A stretch of DNA of 64,000 nt from Marivita sp. GX14005 (GTDB taxonomy: Bacteria > Pseudomonadota > Alphaproteobacteria > Rhodobacterales > Rhodobacteraceae): the NCBI RefSeq assembly GCF_023370775.1, contig NZ_JAMCCQ010000001.1, positions 62,001-126,000 of the forward strand, in the 5' to 3' direction. The notes under the pieces are model-generated. The model was not told the DNA's origin. It did no database searches and was given only the letters and a program-made list of their open reading frames with translations. This document shows, in pieces, positions 23,917-33,256 of this stretch (within the stretch, counting starts at the first letter, position 1; every line of letters starts with the position of its first letter). The position numbers were made by a program, and so were the translations under genes.

Positions 23917-25029
23917 ATGCCCATGACCGGACCAAGATATCCCGACCTGATTGCCCGTCTTCCCGCCACCGTGCCCTTCGTCGGCCCCGAAGTGCAGGAG
24001 CGGATGCGCGGCGCGCCTTTTCGTGCGCGGCTGGGGGCGAATGAAAGCGTGTTCGGCCCTTCGCCGAAGGCCATTGAGGCGATGCGCGCTGAGGCGGCGG
24101 AGGCGTGGAAATATCCCGATTCGAAAAGCCAAGACCTGATGCAGGCGCTGTCCGCGCAGCTTGGCGTCGGCATGGAGAACATCATCGTCGGAGAAGGCAT
24201 CGACGGGCTGCTCGGCAACCTGGTGCGGTTGCTCGTGGCGCCGGGCGATCCGGTCGTTACGTCCGATGGTGCCTATCCGACCTTCAATTACCATGTCGCG
24301 GGCTTCGGCGGAGTGCTGCACAAGGTGCCGTTCAAAGACGATCACGAGGAACCCGAGGCGCTGATGGCGACGGCGCGCGAGGTGGGCGCCAAGATCGTCT
24401 ACCTGTCGAACCCCGACAACCCGATGGGAAGCTGGCATCCGGGCGAGCGGATCGAAGCGGCGCTTGACGCGCTGCCGGACTGCACGCTTCTGGTGCTGGA
24501 CGAGGCCTATATCGAGTTCGCCCCCGATGGCACCGCGCCACGGATCGATGCGGATGATCCGCGCGTGATCCGGTTTCGCACCTTTTCCAAGGCGCATGGG
24601 CTTGCCGGAGCCCGTGTGGGCTATGGCATTGCCGCGCCCGACCTGATCCAAAGCTTCGACAAGGTGCGCAATCACTTCGGCATGTCGCGCGTCTCGCAGG
24701 CCGGCGCTCTGGCCGCGCTGAACGATCCCGGCTGGCTGGCCGATGTGGTGGCCCGAACCGCGCAGGCGCGAGAGCGGATCGCGCAGATTGCGCGCGAGAA
24801 CGGGCTTACGCCCCTGCCCTCGGCCACGAATTTCGTCACCGTGGATTGCGGGCGCGATGCCGGTTTCGCGCGCGCGGTGCTTGAGGCTCTTGCGGATGAG
24901 GGCGTTTTCGTCCGTATGCCCTTTGCCGCGCCGGGCAACCGCGCGATCCGCATCGGTGCGGGAACGCCGGCGGATCTGGACATTCTGGCAGACGCCCTGC
25001 CCCGCGCACTGGACGCCGCGCGCGGCTAA
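23917..25029 (+). CDS. Histidinol-phosphate aminotransferase-like PLP enzyme
   Basis: A 370-residue fold-type I aminotransferase. LGANESVFGPSPKAIEAM resembles HisC, LSNPDNPMGSWH and LDEAYIEF are substrate-pocket motifs, and FRTFSKAHGLAGARVGYG carries the PLP lysine. A HisC-like enzyme outside a histidine operon may be a second copy or act on aromatic amino acids. GGAG precedes the ATG at 23917. It converges with the next aminotransferase, with 3 bases between the stops. Confidence 0.82.
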   Translation: MPMTGPRYPDLIARLPATVPFVGPEVQERMRGAPFRARLGANESVFGPSPKAIEAMRAEAAEAWKYPDSKSQDLMQALSAQLGVGMENIIVGEGIDGLLGNLVRLLVAPGDPVVTSDGAYPTFNYHVAGFGGVLHKVPFKDDHEEPEALMATAREVGAKIVYLSNPDNPMGSWHPGERIEAALDALPDCTLLVLDEAYIEFAPDGTAPRIDADDPRVIRFRTFSKAHGLAGARVGYGIAAPDLIQSFDKVRNHFGMSRVSQAGALAALNDPGWLADVVARTAQARERIAQIARENGLTPLPSATNFVTVDCGRDAGFARAVLEALADEGVFVRMPFAAPGNRAIRIGAGTPADLDILADALPRALDAARG

Positions 25030-25032
25030 GGC

Positions 25033-26229
25033 TCACGCGGCGGCGATGGCCTGCGCCGCTGCCGCAACGCCGCCGGGCCGGTGCGGAATGGCGAGCGCCG
25101 CCAGCCCCGCCTCGATCACGCCCAGAACCCCGAGCACCATATGGGCGTTGACATGGCCCATATGGCCGATGCGGAACACCCCTTCGCTCTGCGGATCGTC
25201 CTCGGTGCCCAGCCCCAGCCCGATCCCCAACGTTACCCCGGCACGTTCCTCGCACCAGCGGCGCAGCGCGGTGCCGTGGGGCTTTCCGATATGGATCGCC
25301 GTCACCGCATGGCTGCGCAGCGAAGGGTCAGCGATGTTGAGCCGCATCGGCCCGCTCTGCCCCCAATGCTCCACCGCGGCCCAGATCGCGCGGGCGAGCG
25401 CGGCGTGACGCGCCCAGATGGCCTCCATCCCTTCGGCATGGATCATATTTAGCGCCGCACGCAGACCGTAGAGGTGATGCGTCGGCGCGGTGCCGCCGGA
25501 ATATTGCCAGAACGCCTGCGGCTCGGCGCGCGGGGTCCAGTCCCAATAGGCGCTCACTCGCGCCTGCGCCCGGCGGGCCGCCGCCGCGCGGTCGTTGAAA
25601 AACACAAAGCCCAGCCCCGGCGGGCACATCAGCCCCTTCTGCGATGCGGTGATCGCCACATCGACGCCGCTTGCATCCATCTCGAACCGGTCGCAGCCCA
25701 TGCCGGCGATGCAATCGGCTATCAGCAGCGCGGGATGCTCCAGATCGTCCAGCACGGCGCGCAGCGGCGCAAAAGCGTTGCGGTTGGAGCTGGACGTGTC
25801 GACATGAACGGCCAGCACCGCCTTGATCTGATGCGCTTTATCTTGCCGCAAAGCCTCGGTCACGCGGCCGGCGTCGACCGGCCCGCCATTGCCGAAATCG
25901 AGCGTGTCCACCTCGATCCCCCGCGCCTTTGCCACTTGCGCCCAGCCATGCGCGAAAAAGCCGGTCGCCAAGAGCAGCACGCGGTCCCCCGCCGCCAGCG
26001 TATTGGCGAGCGCCGCTTCCCAGGCCGCATGGCCGTTGCCCATGTAAATCGCCGCGAAATGATCGGTGCGCGCCACGCGTTTCAGATCGGCCACGATCCC
26101 CGGCATCATGTCCGGCAATTCGCCCTCGTAGATATTGGGCGCAGCGCGATGCATCGCGCGCAACACGGCGTCCGGCACCACCGACGGGCCCGGAATGGCA
26201 AGATAGCTGCGACCATTGGCAAGCGGCAT
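25033..26229 (-). CDS. Class V aminotransferase (serine-glyoxylate / alanine-glyoxylate type)
   Basis: A 398-residue PLP enzyme: IPGPSVVPDAVLRAMHRAAPNIYEGEL at the start, VDTSSSNRN, the PLP lysine in ITASQKGLMCPPGLGF, and an HHLYGLRAAL segment that contacts cofactor. The class includes serine-glyoxylate and (S)-ureidoglycine-glyoxylate aminotransferases, so the amino donor is uncertain. GAGGAT lies before the ATG at 26229. Confidence 0.8.
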   Translation of the reverse strand: MPLANGRSYLAIPGPSVVPDAVLRAMHRAAPNIYEGELPDMMPGIVADLKRVARTDHFAAIYMGNGHAAWEAALANTLAAGDRVLLLATGFFAHGWAQVAKARGIEVDTLDFGNGGPVDAGRVTEALRQDKAHQIKAVLAVHVDTSSSNRNAFAPLRAVLDDLEHPALLIADCIAGMGCDRFEMDASGVDVAITASQKGLMCPPGLGFVFFNDRAAAARRAQARVSAYWDWTPRAEPQAFWQYSGGTAPTHHLYGLRAALNMIHAEGMEAIWARHAALARAIWAAVEHWGQSGPMRLNIADPSLRSHAVTAIHIGKPHGTALRRWCEERAGVTLGIGLGLGTEDDPQSEGVFRIGHMGHVNAHMVLGVLGVIEAGLAALAIPHRPGGVAAAAQAIAAA

Positions 26230-26377
26230 GGAACATCCTCGACGGGTAGGAGAAACGGGCCGCGCGCATGGCGCGCCCGCGCCGGACATTACCCGCCCCC
26301 GCCGCGCCGTCAACACGGCACGGCTTGCCAGCGCGGCGCGCAATCTCTACATCCGCGCGGAAGTTGAAAGGGACCGG

Positions 26378-27094
26378 ATGCTCAAACGGTTTTGGACCAG
26401 GATCGAGACCGCCGAGCGCAGGCTGCGGCGGTCCTTTGGAAAAGACATCACCGATCCCGCCCAGCGCCGCTGGTCGCGGTTCCATTACCATGTGTTCGAT
26501 CACGCCTTCCTGCGCACCTTCTGGACCAATTTCTTCCAGATCGCACCGGGCGTCTATCGCTCCAACCAGCCGACGCATGCGCGTTTCGCCAGATACAAGG
26601 CGATGGGTATTCACACCGTGGTCAACCTTCGCGGAGAGGACAAATACGCCCATTACCTCTTTGAAAAGGAAACCTGCGAGGCGCTTGGCCTGACGCTGCT
26701 CAACGCGAAACTCTGGGCGCGCAACGCTGCCAGCCGCAAGCGGATCGTGCATGTCATCGACACGCTGAGACAGGCCGACAAGCCGCTGGTCTTTCATTGC
26801 AAATCGGGCGCGGATAGGGCCGGTTTCGTGGCCGCGATGTATCTGATGGTGTTCGAGAACCAGCCGGTCGAGGTGGCGCGCAAGCAGCTTTCGCTGAAAT
26901 ACATTCATCTCGATTTCACGGCGACGGGCGTGCAGGATTACATCCTCAAGGTCTATGCCGCGCGCAATGCCCGCGCGCCGATCGGGTTCGAGGAGTGGAT
27001 CCGCACCGAATACGACGCCAAGGCCATTCAGGCCGCCTTCGAGGCGCGCCGGAAGCCGGAGGACCTTCGCTTGCCCCCCAGCGAGGATCCGTGA
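26378..27094 (+). CDS. Dual-specificity / tyrosine phosphatase-like protein
   Basis: A 238-residue protein with the Cys-x5-Arg loop VFHCKSGADRAGF (about 140-152) and an upstream VVNLRGED strand with the general-acid region, the layout of a compact DSP/PTP phosphatase. AAAGGGA precedes the ATG at 26378. Its stop overlaps the GTG of the MsbA-like gene, so the two are coupled. An analogous phosphatase acting on a phospholipid or lipid A intermediate is conceivable; this is inference. Confidence 0.82.
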   Translation: MLKRFWTRIETAERRLRRSFGKDITDPAQRRWSRFHYHVFDHAFLRTFWTNFFQIAPGVYRSNQPTHARFARYKAMGIHTVVNLRGEDKYAHYLFEKETCEALGLTLLNAKLWARNAASRKRIVHVIDTLRQADKPLVFHCKSGADRAGFVAAMYLMVFENQPVEVARKQLSLKYIHLDFTATGVQDYILKVYAARNARAPIGFEEWIRTEYDAKAIQAAFEARRKPEDLRLPPSEDP

Positions 27095-28836
27095 GCGGCG
27101 CGGAGGTCAATCCGCGCGGGCTGCTGCTCTGGGTCTGGCGCGGCTATCTTGCGCGGCATTGGCGACTCTTGCTGGTGGCGATGGGGTTCATGGCGCTCGA
27201 AGGGGGCATGTTCGGCGCGCTGTCCTACATGATGAAGCCCATGTTCGACCGGGTGTTCGTGGGCGGCGACAGCGATGCGATTGTTTGGGTCGGGCTCGTG
27301 TTTCTGGGCATATTCGTGCTTCGCGCCACGGCCAGTGTCGTGCAGAAAGTGCTGCTGACGCGCATATCCCAGCTTTCGGTCGCCGACATCCGGCAGGATC
27401 TGCTGGCGCATCTGATGGTGCTCGACACGCAATATCACCAGAGCCATTCGCCCGGTTACCTGATGCAGCGGGTCGAGGGCGATGTGGATGCGATCAGCAA
27501 GGTCTGGCGCACCATCATCACCGGCGCGGGGCGCGACGTGATCGCGCTCGTCTCGCTCTTGGGCGTGGCGGTTTCGGTCGATTGGCGCTGGACGCTGATC
27601 GCGCTTGTCGGTGCGCCGATCCTGCTGGCGCCGTCGGTTCTGCTGCAACGCTACGTGCGCGGTCAGGCGCGGCGCGCGCGGGACGTGGCGGCGGGGCTTT
27701 CGGTGCGGCTGAACGAGGCGTTTCACGGCATCGTGCCGGTCAAGCTCAACGCGCTGGAGCGGTATCAGTCGGACCGCTACCGCCGCCTGACCGAAGAGCG
27801 GGTTCGCGTAGAGACGCGCAGCGCGCTTGGGCAGGCCACGATTCCGGGCATGATCGACATAATGGCCGGTCTCGGCTTCATGGGCGTGCTGTTCTATGGC
27901 GGCTCCGAGATTCTCGGCGGGGAAAAGACCGTCGGCGATTTCATGGCGTTCTTCACCGCCATCGGCCTTGCCTTCGAGCCGCTGCGGCGGCTCGGCAATG
28001 TCGCCGGTGTCTGGCAGGTCGCAGCCGCCGGGATCGAGCGCATCCGTCAAATCCTCGAAACCGTCCCCGATCTGCGCAGCCCGGCCAAGCCAGTGCAGGC
28101 ACCGGAGGGCGTGCCGGATGTCGTGCTTGAAGATGTCTCTCTAAGCATCGGAGACACAACAATTCTCGACGGATGCACCTTCACCGCCGAGGCTGGCCGG
28201 ACAACCGCGCTTGTCGGCGCGTCTGGCGCGGGAAAATCGACCGTCTTCAATCTGTTGACCCGGCTTCTTGATCCGACCGACGGCGCGGTCCGGATCGGCG
28301 GCGTGCCGGTGGCCGAGATGGATCTGGGCGATCTGCGCGGGCTCTTCTCGGTGGTCTCGCAAGAGGCGCTGCTTTTTGACGATACGCTCCTCGAAAACGT
28401 GCTGCTGGGGCAGACGGATGTGCCAGAGGCCGATCTGAAACGCGCGCTCGATGCCGCGCATGTCACCGATTTCCTGCCGCAACTCTCGCTTGGCCTCGAT
28501 ACTCCTGTCGGACCGCGCGGGTCGGCCCTGTCGGGCGGGCAGCGTCAGCGCGTCGCCATCGCGCGGGCGCTGCTGCGCGACCGGCCGATCCTGCTGCTGG
28601 ATGAGGCGACATCGGCGCTCGACACCGGATCGGAGGCCAAGGTGCAAGCCGCGCTCGACACGCTGTCCAAGGGGCGCACGACGCTGGTGATCGCGCATCG
28701 CCTGTCCACCGTGCGGGACGCTGGCAAGATCGTCGTGATGGACCGGGGTCGCGTGGTCGAGCAAGGCACGCATGACGCCTTGCTCGCCGAGGGCGGTGCC
28801 TATGCCGCGCTGCACCGGATGCAGGCTCAGGGCTAG
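27091..28836 (+). CDS. MsbA-like ABC exporter
   Basis: A 581-residue half-transporter: six membrane helices in the first ~320 residues, then an ATPase with Walker A GASGAGKST, signature ALSGGQRQR, Walker B ILLLDEATSALD and H-loop AHRLST. The size and domain order fit MsbA-type lipid flippases, though multidrug exporters look alike. It starts at GTG 27091, overlapping the phosphatase stop. Confidence 0.85.
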   Translation: MSGAEVNPRGLLLWVWRGYLARHWRLLLVAMGFMALEGGMFGALSYMMKPMFDRVFVGGDSDAIVWVGLVFLGIFVLRATASVVQKVLLTRISQLSVADIRQDLLAHLMVLDTQYHQSHSPGYLMQRVEGDVDAISKVWRTIITGAGRDVIALVSLLGVAVSVDWRWTLIALVGAPILLAPSVLLQRYVRGQARRARDVAAGLSVRLNEAFHGIVPVKLNALERYQSDRYRRLTEERVRVETRSALGQATIPGMIDIMAGLGFMGVLFYGGSEILGGEKTVGDFMAFFTAIGLAFEPLRRLGNVAGVWQVAAAGIERIRQILETVPDLRSPAKPVQAPEGVPDVVLEDVSLSIGDTTILDGCTFTAEAGRTTALVGASGAGKSTVFNLLTRLLDPTDGAVRIGGVPVAEMDLGDLRGLFSVVSQEALLFDDTLLENVLLGQTDVPEADLKRALDAAHVTDFLPQLSLGLDTPVGPRGSALSGGQRQRVAIARALLRDRPILLLDEATSALDTGSEAKVQAALDTLSKGRTTLVIAHRLSTVRDAGKIVVMDRGRVVEQGTHDALLAEGGAYAALHRMQAQG

Positions 28837-29144
28837 GCCAGCGCGCCCTGAACGCTCTTGTCCCAGCCCAGATAGAGCGTGCCGCCATCGTCGATCAGCG
28901 GGCGTTTCATCAGCTTGGGATGAGCGATGAGCAGGTCTTTCGGCGGTCGCGCGCGTTCCGCCTCGTCCAGCCCGCGCCAAGTGGTCGAGCGGCTGTTGAC
29001 CAGCTTGTCGCCGAACGTATCGAGCGCCCGGTCGAGCGTGGCTTCGGGAACCGGCGTGACCGACACATCGACGAATTCCGCATTGGGCAGCGATTTCAGC
29101 GCCTTGCGGCATGTATCGCAAGTTTTCAAACCGTATAGGATCAT
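28833..29144 (-). CDS. ArsC/Spx-family thioredoxin-fold protein
   Basis: A 103-residue protein with CxxC in YGLKTCDTCRKALKSL and LVNSRSTTWRGL, KRPLIDDGG in the C-terminal half, the ArsC/Spx (YffB) family. True arsenate reduction is doubtful: the family's YffB-type members are glutathione-dependent thiol reductases. GGAGGTG precedes the ATG at 29144. Its stop overlaps the stop of the convergent exporter gene. Confidence 0.82.
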   Translation of the reverse strand: MILYGLKTCDTCRKALKSLPNAEFVDVSVTPVPEATLDRALDTFGDKLVNSRSTTWRGLDEAERARPPKDLLIAHPKLMKRPLIDDGGTLYLGWDKSVQGALA

Positions 29145-29158
29145 GGCGTCACCTCCTG

Positions 29159-30064
29159 TCACGCGGCCTGTAGCCGCTCGGCCTCCTGCCGCGCAAGGCG
29201 GATCAGATCGGCGACGAAGGGTTTTTCCGTATCCGCGCTGCGCGTCGCCGCATAAAGCCGCCTCGTAATGCCGTTTTGCGTCAGTGGACGGGTGACGTAA
29301 TCGGAGTTGTATTTCACCTCGCGCACCACCCAATCGGGCAGCACGGCGACACCCCGGTTCGACGCCACCAGGAGCAGGATCACCGCCGTCAATTCGGCCT
29401 GCCGCACCGATCCGGGCTCCACCTTGGCGGGGATCAGAAGCTGGCTGAACACATCGAGCCGCGAACGCTCCACCGGATAGGTGATGAGCGTCTGGCCCCG
29501 GAAATCCTCCGCCTCGATGAACGGCTTTTGCGCCAGCGGATGCACGGCGGAGGCGACGAAGACCGGGTTGTAGTCGAACAGCGGCGTAAAGGTCACATCG
29601 GTCATGTCCTCGGGATCGGAGGAGACGACGAGATCGACCTCCTCCTTCTGCAGCGCGGGCATCGCGTCGAACGCAAGGCCGGGGCGAATATCCACATCGA
29701 CCTCGGGCCAGCTCTTGCGGAACGCCTCCAGCACCGGGAACAGCCATTCGAAACAGGCGTGGCATTCGATGGCGATATGCATCCGCCCGGTCGATCCGCC
29801 GCGCAACCCCTCGAACTCGCTGGCCAGCGCCTCGATCTGCGGTAGCACCTGCTCGGCCAGCCGCAAAAGCCGCATCCCCGCCGCGGACAGTTTCATCGGC
29901 TTGGAGCGGCGCACGAAAAGCTCCACCCCGGCCTGATCCTCCAGCGCCTTGATCTGATGGCTGAGCGCCGATTGCGTGATGTTGAGCTGGTCTGCCGCGC
30001 GCGCCACGCCGCCGAAATCATGGATCGCCTTGATCGTGCGCAGATGGCGAAACTCGATATGCAT
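29159..30064 (-). CDS. metR: LysR-family regulator MetR
   Basis: A 301-residue LysR protein: an N-terminal helix-turn-helix (FGGVARAADQLNITQSALSHQIKALE) and an effector-binding domain with HACFEWLFPVLEAF and GVAVLPDWVV, matching MetR. In enterobacteria MetR senses homocysteine and activates metE, metF and metH. It diverges from metF across 95 bases, the classic arrangement. Confidence 0.88.
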   Translation of the reverse strand: MHIEFRHLRTIKAIHDFGGVARAADQLNITQSALSHQIKALEDQAGVELFVRRSKPMKLSAAGMRLLRLAEQVLPQIEALASEFEGLRGGSTGRMHIAIECHACFEWLFPVLEAFRKSWPEVDVDIRPGLAFDAMPALQKEEVDLVVSSDPEDMTDVTFTPLFDYNPVFVASAVHPLAQKPFIEAEDFRGQTLITYPVERSRLDVFSQLLIPAKVEPGSVRQAELTAVILLLVASNRGVAVLPDWVVREVKYNSDYVTRPLTQNGITRRLYAATRSADTEKPFVADLIRLARQEAERLQAA

Positions 30065-30094
30065 TATCAACCGCTCTCATGTTGGTGATTAGAT

Positions 30095-30113
30095 TTATGA
30101 GTTTGTCTCACAA
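30095..30113. promoter_or_regulatory. Candidate MetR operator
   Basis: The imperfect inverted repeat TTATGAG-N5-CTCACAA in the metR-metF intergenic region has the T-N11-A form bound by LysR proteins. A CTCAT at 30076-30080 may be a further half-site. Assignment is by position and symmetry only. Confidence 0.45.
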
Positions 30114-30159
30114 TGCACCCTGTGCGACAAGACGGGACGCAGATTCAAGGATCCCGATC

Positions 30160-31026
30160 ATGCCCGCACCGGCCATTTCGTTCGAATTCTTCCCCCCGCA
30201 AACGCTCGCGGCGTCGTTCCGGCTTTGGGACACGGTGCAGGCGCTGGCGCCTCTGGGGCCGCGTTTCGTCTCCGTCACCTATGGCGCGGGCGGCACCACG
30301 CGCGATCTGACCCGCGAGGCGGTCGCGACGCTGCACAAATCTTCCGGCCTGCCGGTCGCGGCGCATCTGACCTGCGTTGACGCCACCCGCGAGGAAACCT
30401 TGCAAATCGCCCGCGATTTCGCCGCGGCGGGCGTGACCGATATCGTGGCGCTTCGCGGCGATCCGCCCAAGGGGTCGAGCGGTTTCGTGCCTCACCCGGA
30501 CGGCTTCGCGTCCAGCGTCGATCTGATCGCGGGGCTGCGCGAGGCCGGCGATTTCAACATCCGCGTCGGCGCCTATCCCGATACCCATCCCGAAGCCGCC
30601 GATAGCGGCGCCGATGTGGCCTATCTCAAGCGCAAATTCGACGCCGGCGCGAGCGAGGCGCTGACGCAGTTCTTCTTCGAGGCCGAGACCTTCTTCCGCT
30701 TCCGCGACGCCTGCGAGAAAGCCGGAATCGACAAGCCGATCATCCCCGGCATCCTGCCGATCGAGAACTGGAAGGGCGCGGCGCGTTTCGCCAGGAATTG
30801 CGGCACCCGCATCCCCGATTGGGTCACGGACGCCTTCGAGAAGGCCGAGCGTGACGGGCGCGAGGATCTGCTCGCAACCGCGATCTGCACGGAGCTTTGC
30901 TCCGAACTGATCGACGGCGGCGTCGATGCGCTGCATTTTTACACGCTCAACCGCCCCGAATTGACCCGCGACGTATGCCACGCGCTTGGCGTGACGCCGA
31001 AAGCGGACCTGAAGAACGTCGCCTGA
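30160..31026 (+). CDS. metF: Methylenetetrahydrofolate reductase
   Basis: A 288-residue TIM-barrel flavoprotein: SFEFFPPQT at the N-terminus, VTYGAGGTTRD, AHLTCVD, IVALRGDPP and FIT/TQFFFE segments of MetF. It reduces 5,10-methylene-THF to 5-methyl-THF for methionine synthesis. Length is normal. Start at 30160. Probably MetR-regulated from the shared intergenic region. Confidence 0.95.
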   Translation: MPAPAISFEFFPPQTLAASFRLWDTVQALAPLGPRFVSVTYGAGGTTRDLTREAVATLHKSSGLPVAAHLTCVDATREETLQIARDFAAAGVTDIVALRGDPPKGSSGFVPHPDGFASSVDLIAGLREAGDFNIRVGAYPDTHPEAADSGADVAYLKRKFDAGASEALTQFFFEAETFFRFRDACEKAGIDKPIIPGILPIENWKGAARFARNCGTRIPDWVTDAFEKAERDGREDLLATAICTELCSELIDGGVDALHFYTLNRPELTRDVCHALGVTPKADLKNVA

Positions 31027-31028
31027 TC

Positions 31029-31244
31029 CTAGCCGAGGAAGATCCCCAGGATCACCATCATCAGGCCCAGCACCGAGGCGAAGAGCGAGCCGAGATTGAT
31101 CGGCATGACCTGCCGCACCGCATCGCGCAGCGCCGCGTCCTCCAGCCCGGCGCGGCGGGCGCGGTTCACGCGGATGATGCAATAGATCAGCCCGCCGAGC
31201 CCCAGCAGCGACAGCGCCGCACCCGACCAGATCAGAATGTCCAT
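31029..31244 (-). CDS. Small two-helix membrane protein
   Basis: A 71-residue protein with two membrane segments (IWSGAALSLLGLGGLIYCII and LGSLFASVLGLMMVILGIFL) joined by a basic loop. The ATG at 31244 has a weak upstream site. It converges with metF. I recognise no named family. Confidence 0.65.
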   Translation of the reverse strand: MDILIWSGAALSLLGLGGLIYCIIRVNRARRAGLEDAALRDAVRQVMPINLGSLFASVLGLMMVILGIFLG

Positions 31245-31366
31245 GTCCCGCTCTCCATCCGCTGCGTTCCCGCCGCGCGGTAATTGATCGCCCGCGCGGT
31301 GACAAGCCCTTGATCGCCCCCGCCCGCGCGGCTAGGACGGCGCGCAGAGTCAAAGGAGCCGCACCG

Positions 31367-31627
31367 ATGGATGACAGCGCAATCGAAGCCAATTACCGCG
31401 TGACCGCCGACGAGCTGCGCCAGTTCATCGAACGGTTCGAGCGGCTGGAGGCCGAGAAGAAGGACATCGCCGAGCAGCAGAAGGAAGTCATGGCCGAAGC
31501 AAAGGGGCGGGGCTACGACACCAAGGTGATGCGCAAGGTCATCGCGCTGCGCAAGCGCGAGCCGGACGATATCGCGGAAGAAGAAGCGGTGCTCGATATG
31601 TATAAGGAAGCGCTCGGCATGAGCTGA
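31367..31627 (+). CDS. gapR: GapR nucleoid-associated protein (DUF2312)
   Basis: An 86-residue protein with the DUF2312/GapR pattern: LRQFIERFERLEAEKKDIAEQQKEVMAEAKGRGYDTKVMRKVIALRK, then EEEAVLDMY. GapR clamps overtwisted DNA ahead of replication and transcription and is near-universal in alphaproteobacteria. AAAGGAG precedes the ATG at 31367. Confidence 0.9.
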   Translation: MDDSAIEANYRVTADELRQFIERFERLEAEKKDIAEQQKEVMAEAKGRGYDTKVMRKVIALRKREPDDIAEEEAVLDMYKEALGMS

Positions 31628-31643
31628 GCCGCCGGGCAGGATC

Positions 31644-32525
31644 TCAGGGGGTGATCAGCGTCACCCCCGGCAGTCGCGACAGATCGAACATGTCCTCTTC
31701 GTAGCGATCCGACATCTCCTGCACGAATGCGGCGTCCCAGCCCGGCAGATCGAGCTCATCCTCGATCTTGGTCTCATCGGCATATTTGTCCAGAAAAGCT
31801 TCCATGATCCGGCGCAGTTGTATCTCCGGAATGCCGGGACGTTCGCCGAGATAGGCACGAAAGCGGCTCATACCGTCCTGCGTCATGATATCGGCAAGCC
31901 GTGAATAGGCGCCGATCAGCGGATAGGAAGGCTCCACACCGAGCATCTCGCGCACCACCTGCCCCCAGATCAGCGGGCTGTCCTCGTCGCACCAGACGGT
32001 GATCGGCACGCCGGGCACCGCCTGCGTGATCCGGGCCATCAATTCCGACCATCGCAGTTCCGCCGGATCGAGCCCGCCCAGAAGCGTCTCCAGCGTCTGG
32101 TGCGGCGTTGTCGCAAGCAGGGCCGGCAGGAGAGTCACCGGGCTGCGCAGCGCGATGAAGATCTCGATCTCGTCCGGGGCGAACACATCGGCCAGCGCCC
32201 GCAGACGCCGCGGCGCCCGGCGATAGGCGACGCCGCCCTGAAACGCGATCTTGGGCACCGAAAAGAGGTTCTCATGCGACAGGATCAATCGGTCAACATG
32301 ACCGCCATCCTCGTCGAGCATCGCATCCAGCAACACCTCCCGCGTTCCGGGTGCCGGAATTTCAGCCCCCAGCGCATTGAGCCATTCCGAAATGAGCCTG
32401 CGGTATTTTCCCGGCCCCGGCACCGCAACCCCCATGGGCCGAACGCCGTCGCGATTGCGCAGCAATGTCCGCAGCAGCCGGTCGGCGCCCGTCTCGTGCA
32501 GGCCGGTATGTAGGGCGATTTGCAT
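31644..32525 (-). CDS. Sulfotransferase-like hypothetical protein
   Basis: A 293-residue protein. The N-terminus (IALHTGLHETGADRLLRTLLRN) has the shape of the PAPS-binding loop of sulfotransferase-like proteins, and the length fits, but I see no decisive catalytic residues. The body is rich in Leu, Arg and Asp with no membrane segment. The ATG at 32525 has only a weak site. Such genes are common in roseobacters; function is unresolved. Confidence 0.6.
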   Translation of the reverse strand: MQIALHTGLHETGADRLLRTLLRNRDGVRPMGVAVPGPGKYRRLISEWLNALGAEIPAPGTREVLLDAMLDEDGGHVDRLILSHENLFSVPKIAFQGGVAYRRAPRRLRALADVFAPDEIEIFIALRSPVTLLPALLATTPHQTLETLLGGLDPAELRWSELMARITQAVPGVPITVWCDEDSPLIWGQVVREMLGVEPSYPLIGAYSRLADIMTQDGMSRFRAYLGERPGIPEIQLRRIMEAFLDKYADETKIEDELDLPGWDAAFVQEMSDRYEEDMFDLSRLPGVTLITP

Positions 32526-32656
32526 ATCGAGGACTTTCCCGCTCGGCACCCGCTGAATACAAGCGCGGCGCGGACGATGCAAACCGTCCTCCGACCGAAA
32601 ATCTCCCGAATGCCCCTTGCACGCCGCTCCCGCACTCAGTAATCACACACCAGAGT

Positions 32657-32732
32657 GCCCCTATAGCTCAGCTGGTAGAGCAACTGATTTGTAATCAGTA
32701 GGTCCGCGGTTCGAGTCCGTGTGGGGGCACCA
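32657..32732 (+). tRNA. tRNA-Thr (TGT)
   Basis: A complete cloverleaf: acceptor GCCCCTA/TGGGGGC with one G-T wobble, D-arm, anticodon stem ACTGA/TCAGT around loop TTTGTAA (anticodon TGT, reads ACA), T-arm CGCGG-TTCGAGT-CCGTG, discriminator A and encoded CCA. The 3' end from 32716 is the attachment core of the island that follows. Confidence 0.97.
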
Positions 32733-32734
32733 TT
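32716..32734 (+). other. attL core of the tRNA-Thr island
   Basis: The 19-bp sequence TCCGTGTGGGGGCACCATT spans the tRNA 3' end and the next two bases, and recurs exactly at 41056-41074. The bases on both sides differ, so the identity is limited to the core. The left copy keeps the tRNA intact. Confidence 0.92.
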
Positions 32735-32788
32735 AAATTTACGTAAACCATTGCCTTCAGTAGTTTAAGTGGATAATGCAGTCTGCCG

Positions 32789-32813
32789 TATCCCCCTAAA
32801 TATCCCCCCTAAG
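32789..32813 (+). repeat. Left copy of terminal repeat, likely integrase arm site
   Basis: A 25-bp repeat (begins TATCCCCCTAAATATCC) matches 40919-40943 with one difference, in the same orientation. It lies 55 bp inside attL and covers the stop of the HGGxSTG-like gene. A shared AGTGGATAA motif occurs nearby at both ends. Confidence 0.75.
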
Positions 32814-33155
32814 GGCGATGATGGCTTTGGTTTCGGGCAAGTCTATCGCCTCGGCCAAATCGAGTGCTTCACGGCCCAGCTTGTTCACCAACTTCCGTAA
32901 AGCGATTGCATCAGCACTACGCGCGCCATGTTTCCAGTTCGGGTGCCCAGCACCGGCCTTTGCGCCGCCCCGTGCGCCATGCATCCGACAAACTGCCCAA
33001 CCGCGAACGGCTGGGGCTTTACATGGATTACCCGTGCGTTTTGATTTCGCGGTGCATCTGGGCGCATCGTGCGCACTTTGCATCAGGTTAATGTTACTTT
33101 TCTTCACGGCCCTGCCCACCTTTTCCAGTTTGCTTACGCTGACTGACTGTTGCAA
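32796..33155 (-). CDS. HGGxSTG-like zinc-binding protein, left copy
   Basis: A 119-residue protein with a Cys-rich core CTAKSKRTGNPC...VCRMHGARGGAKAG (C-x10-C-x10-C-x2-H), the pattern of HGGxSTG proteins found near phage terminase genes and in islands. The C-terminal half (LVNKLGREALDLAEAID) is intact here but missing in the right copy. The start is uncertain: TTG at 33155 or ATG at 33083, neither with a good ribosome-binding site. The gene stops inside the island's left arm-type repeat. Confidence 0.6.
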   Translation of the reverse strand: MQQSVSVSKLEKVGRAVKKSNINLMQSAHDAPRCTAKSKRTGNPCKAPAVRGWAVCRMHGARGGAKAGAGHPNWKHGARSADAIALRKLVNKLGREALDLAEAIDLPETKAIIALRGDI

Positions 33156-33256
33156 GTTAAAGTTGATAAAATGCGACTCCGGCTGCTGCGCTTATCTTTT
33201 TTTTGGCCTGTGGGTGGTGGTGATGACAAACAATTTTCTCGTTTAAGGAAATCAGT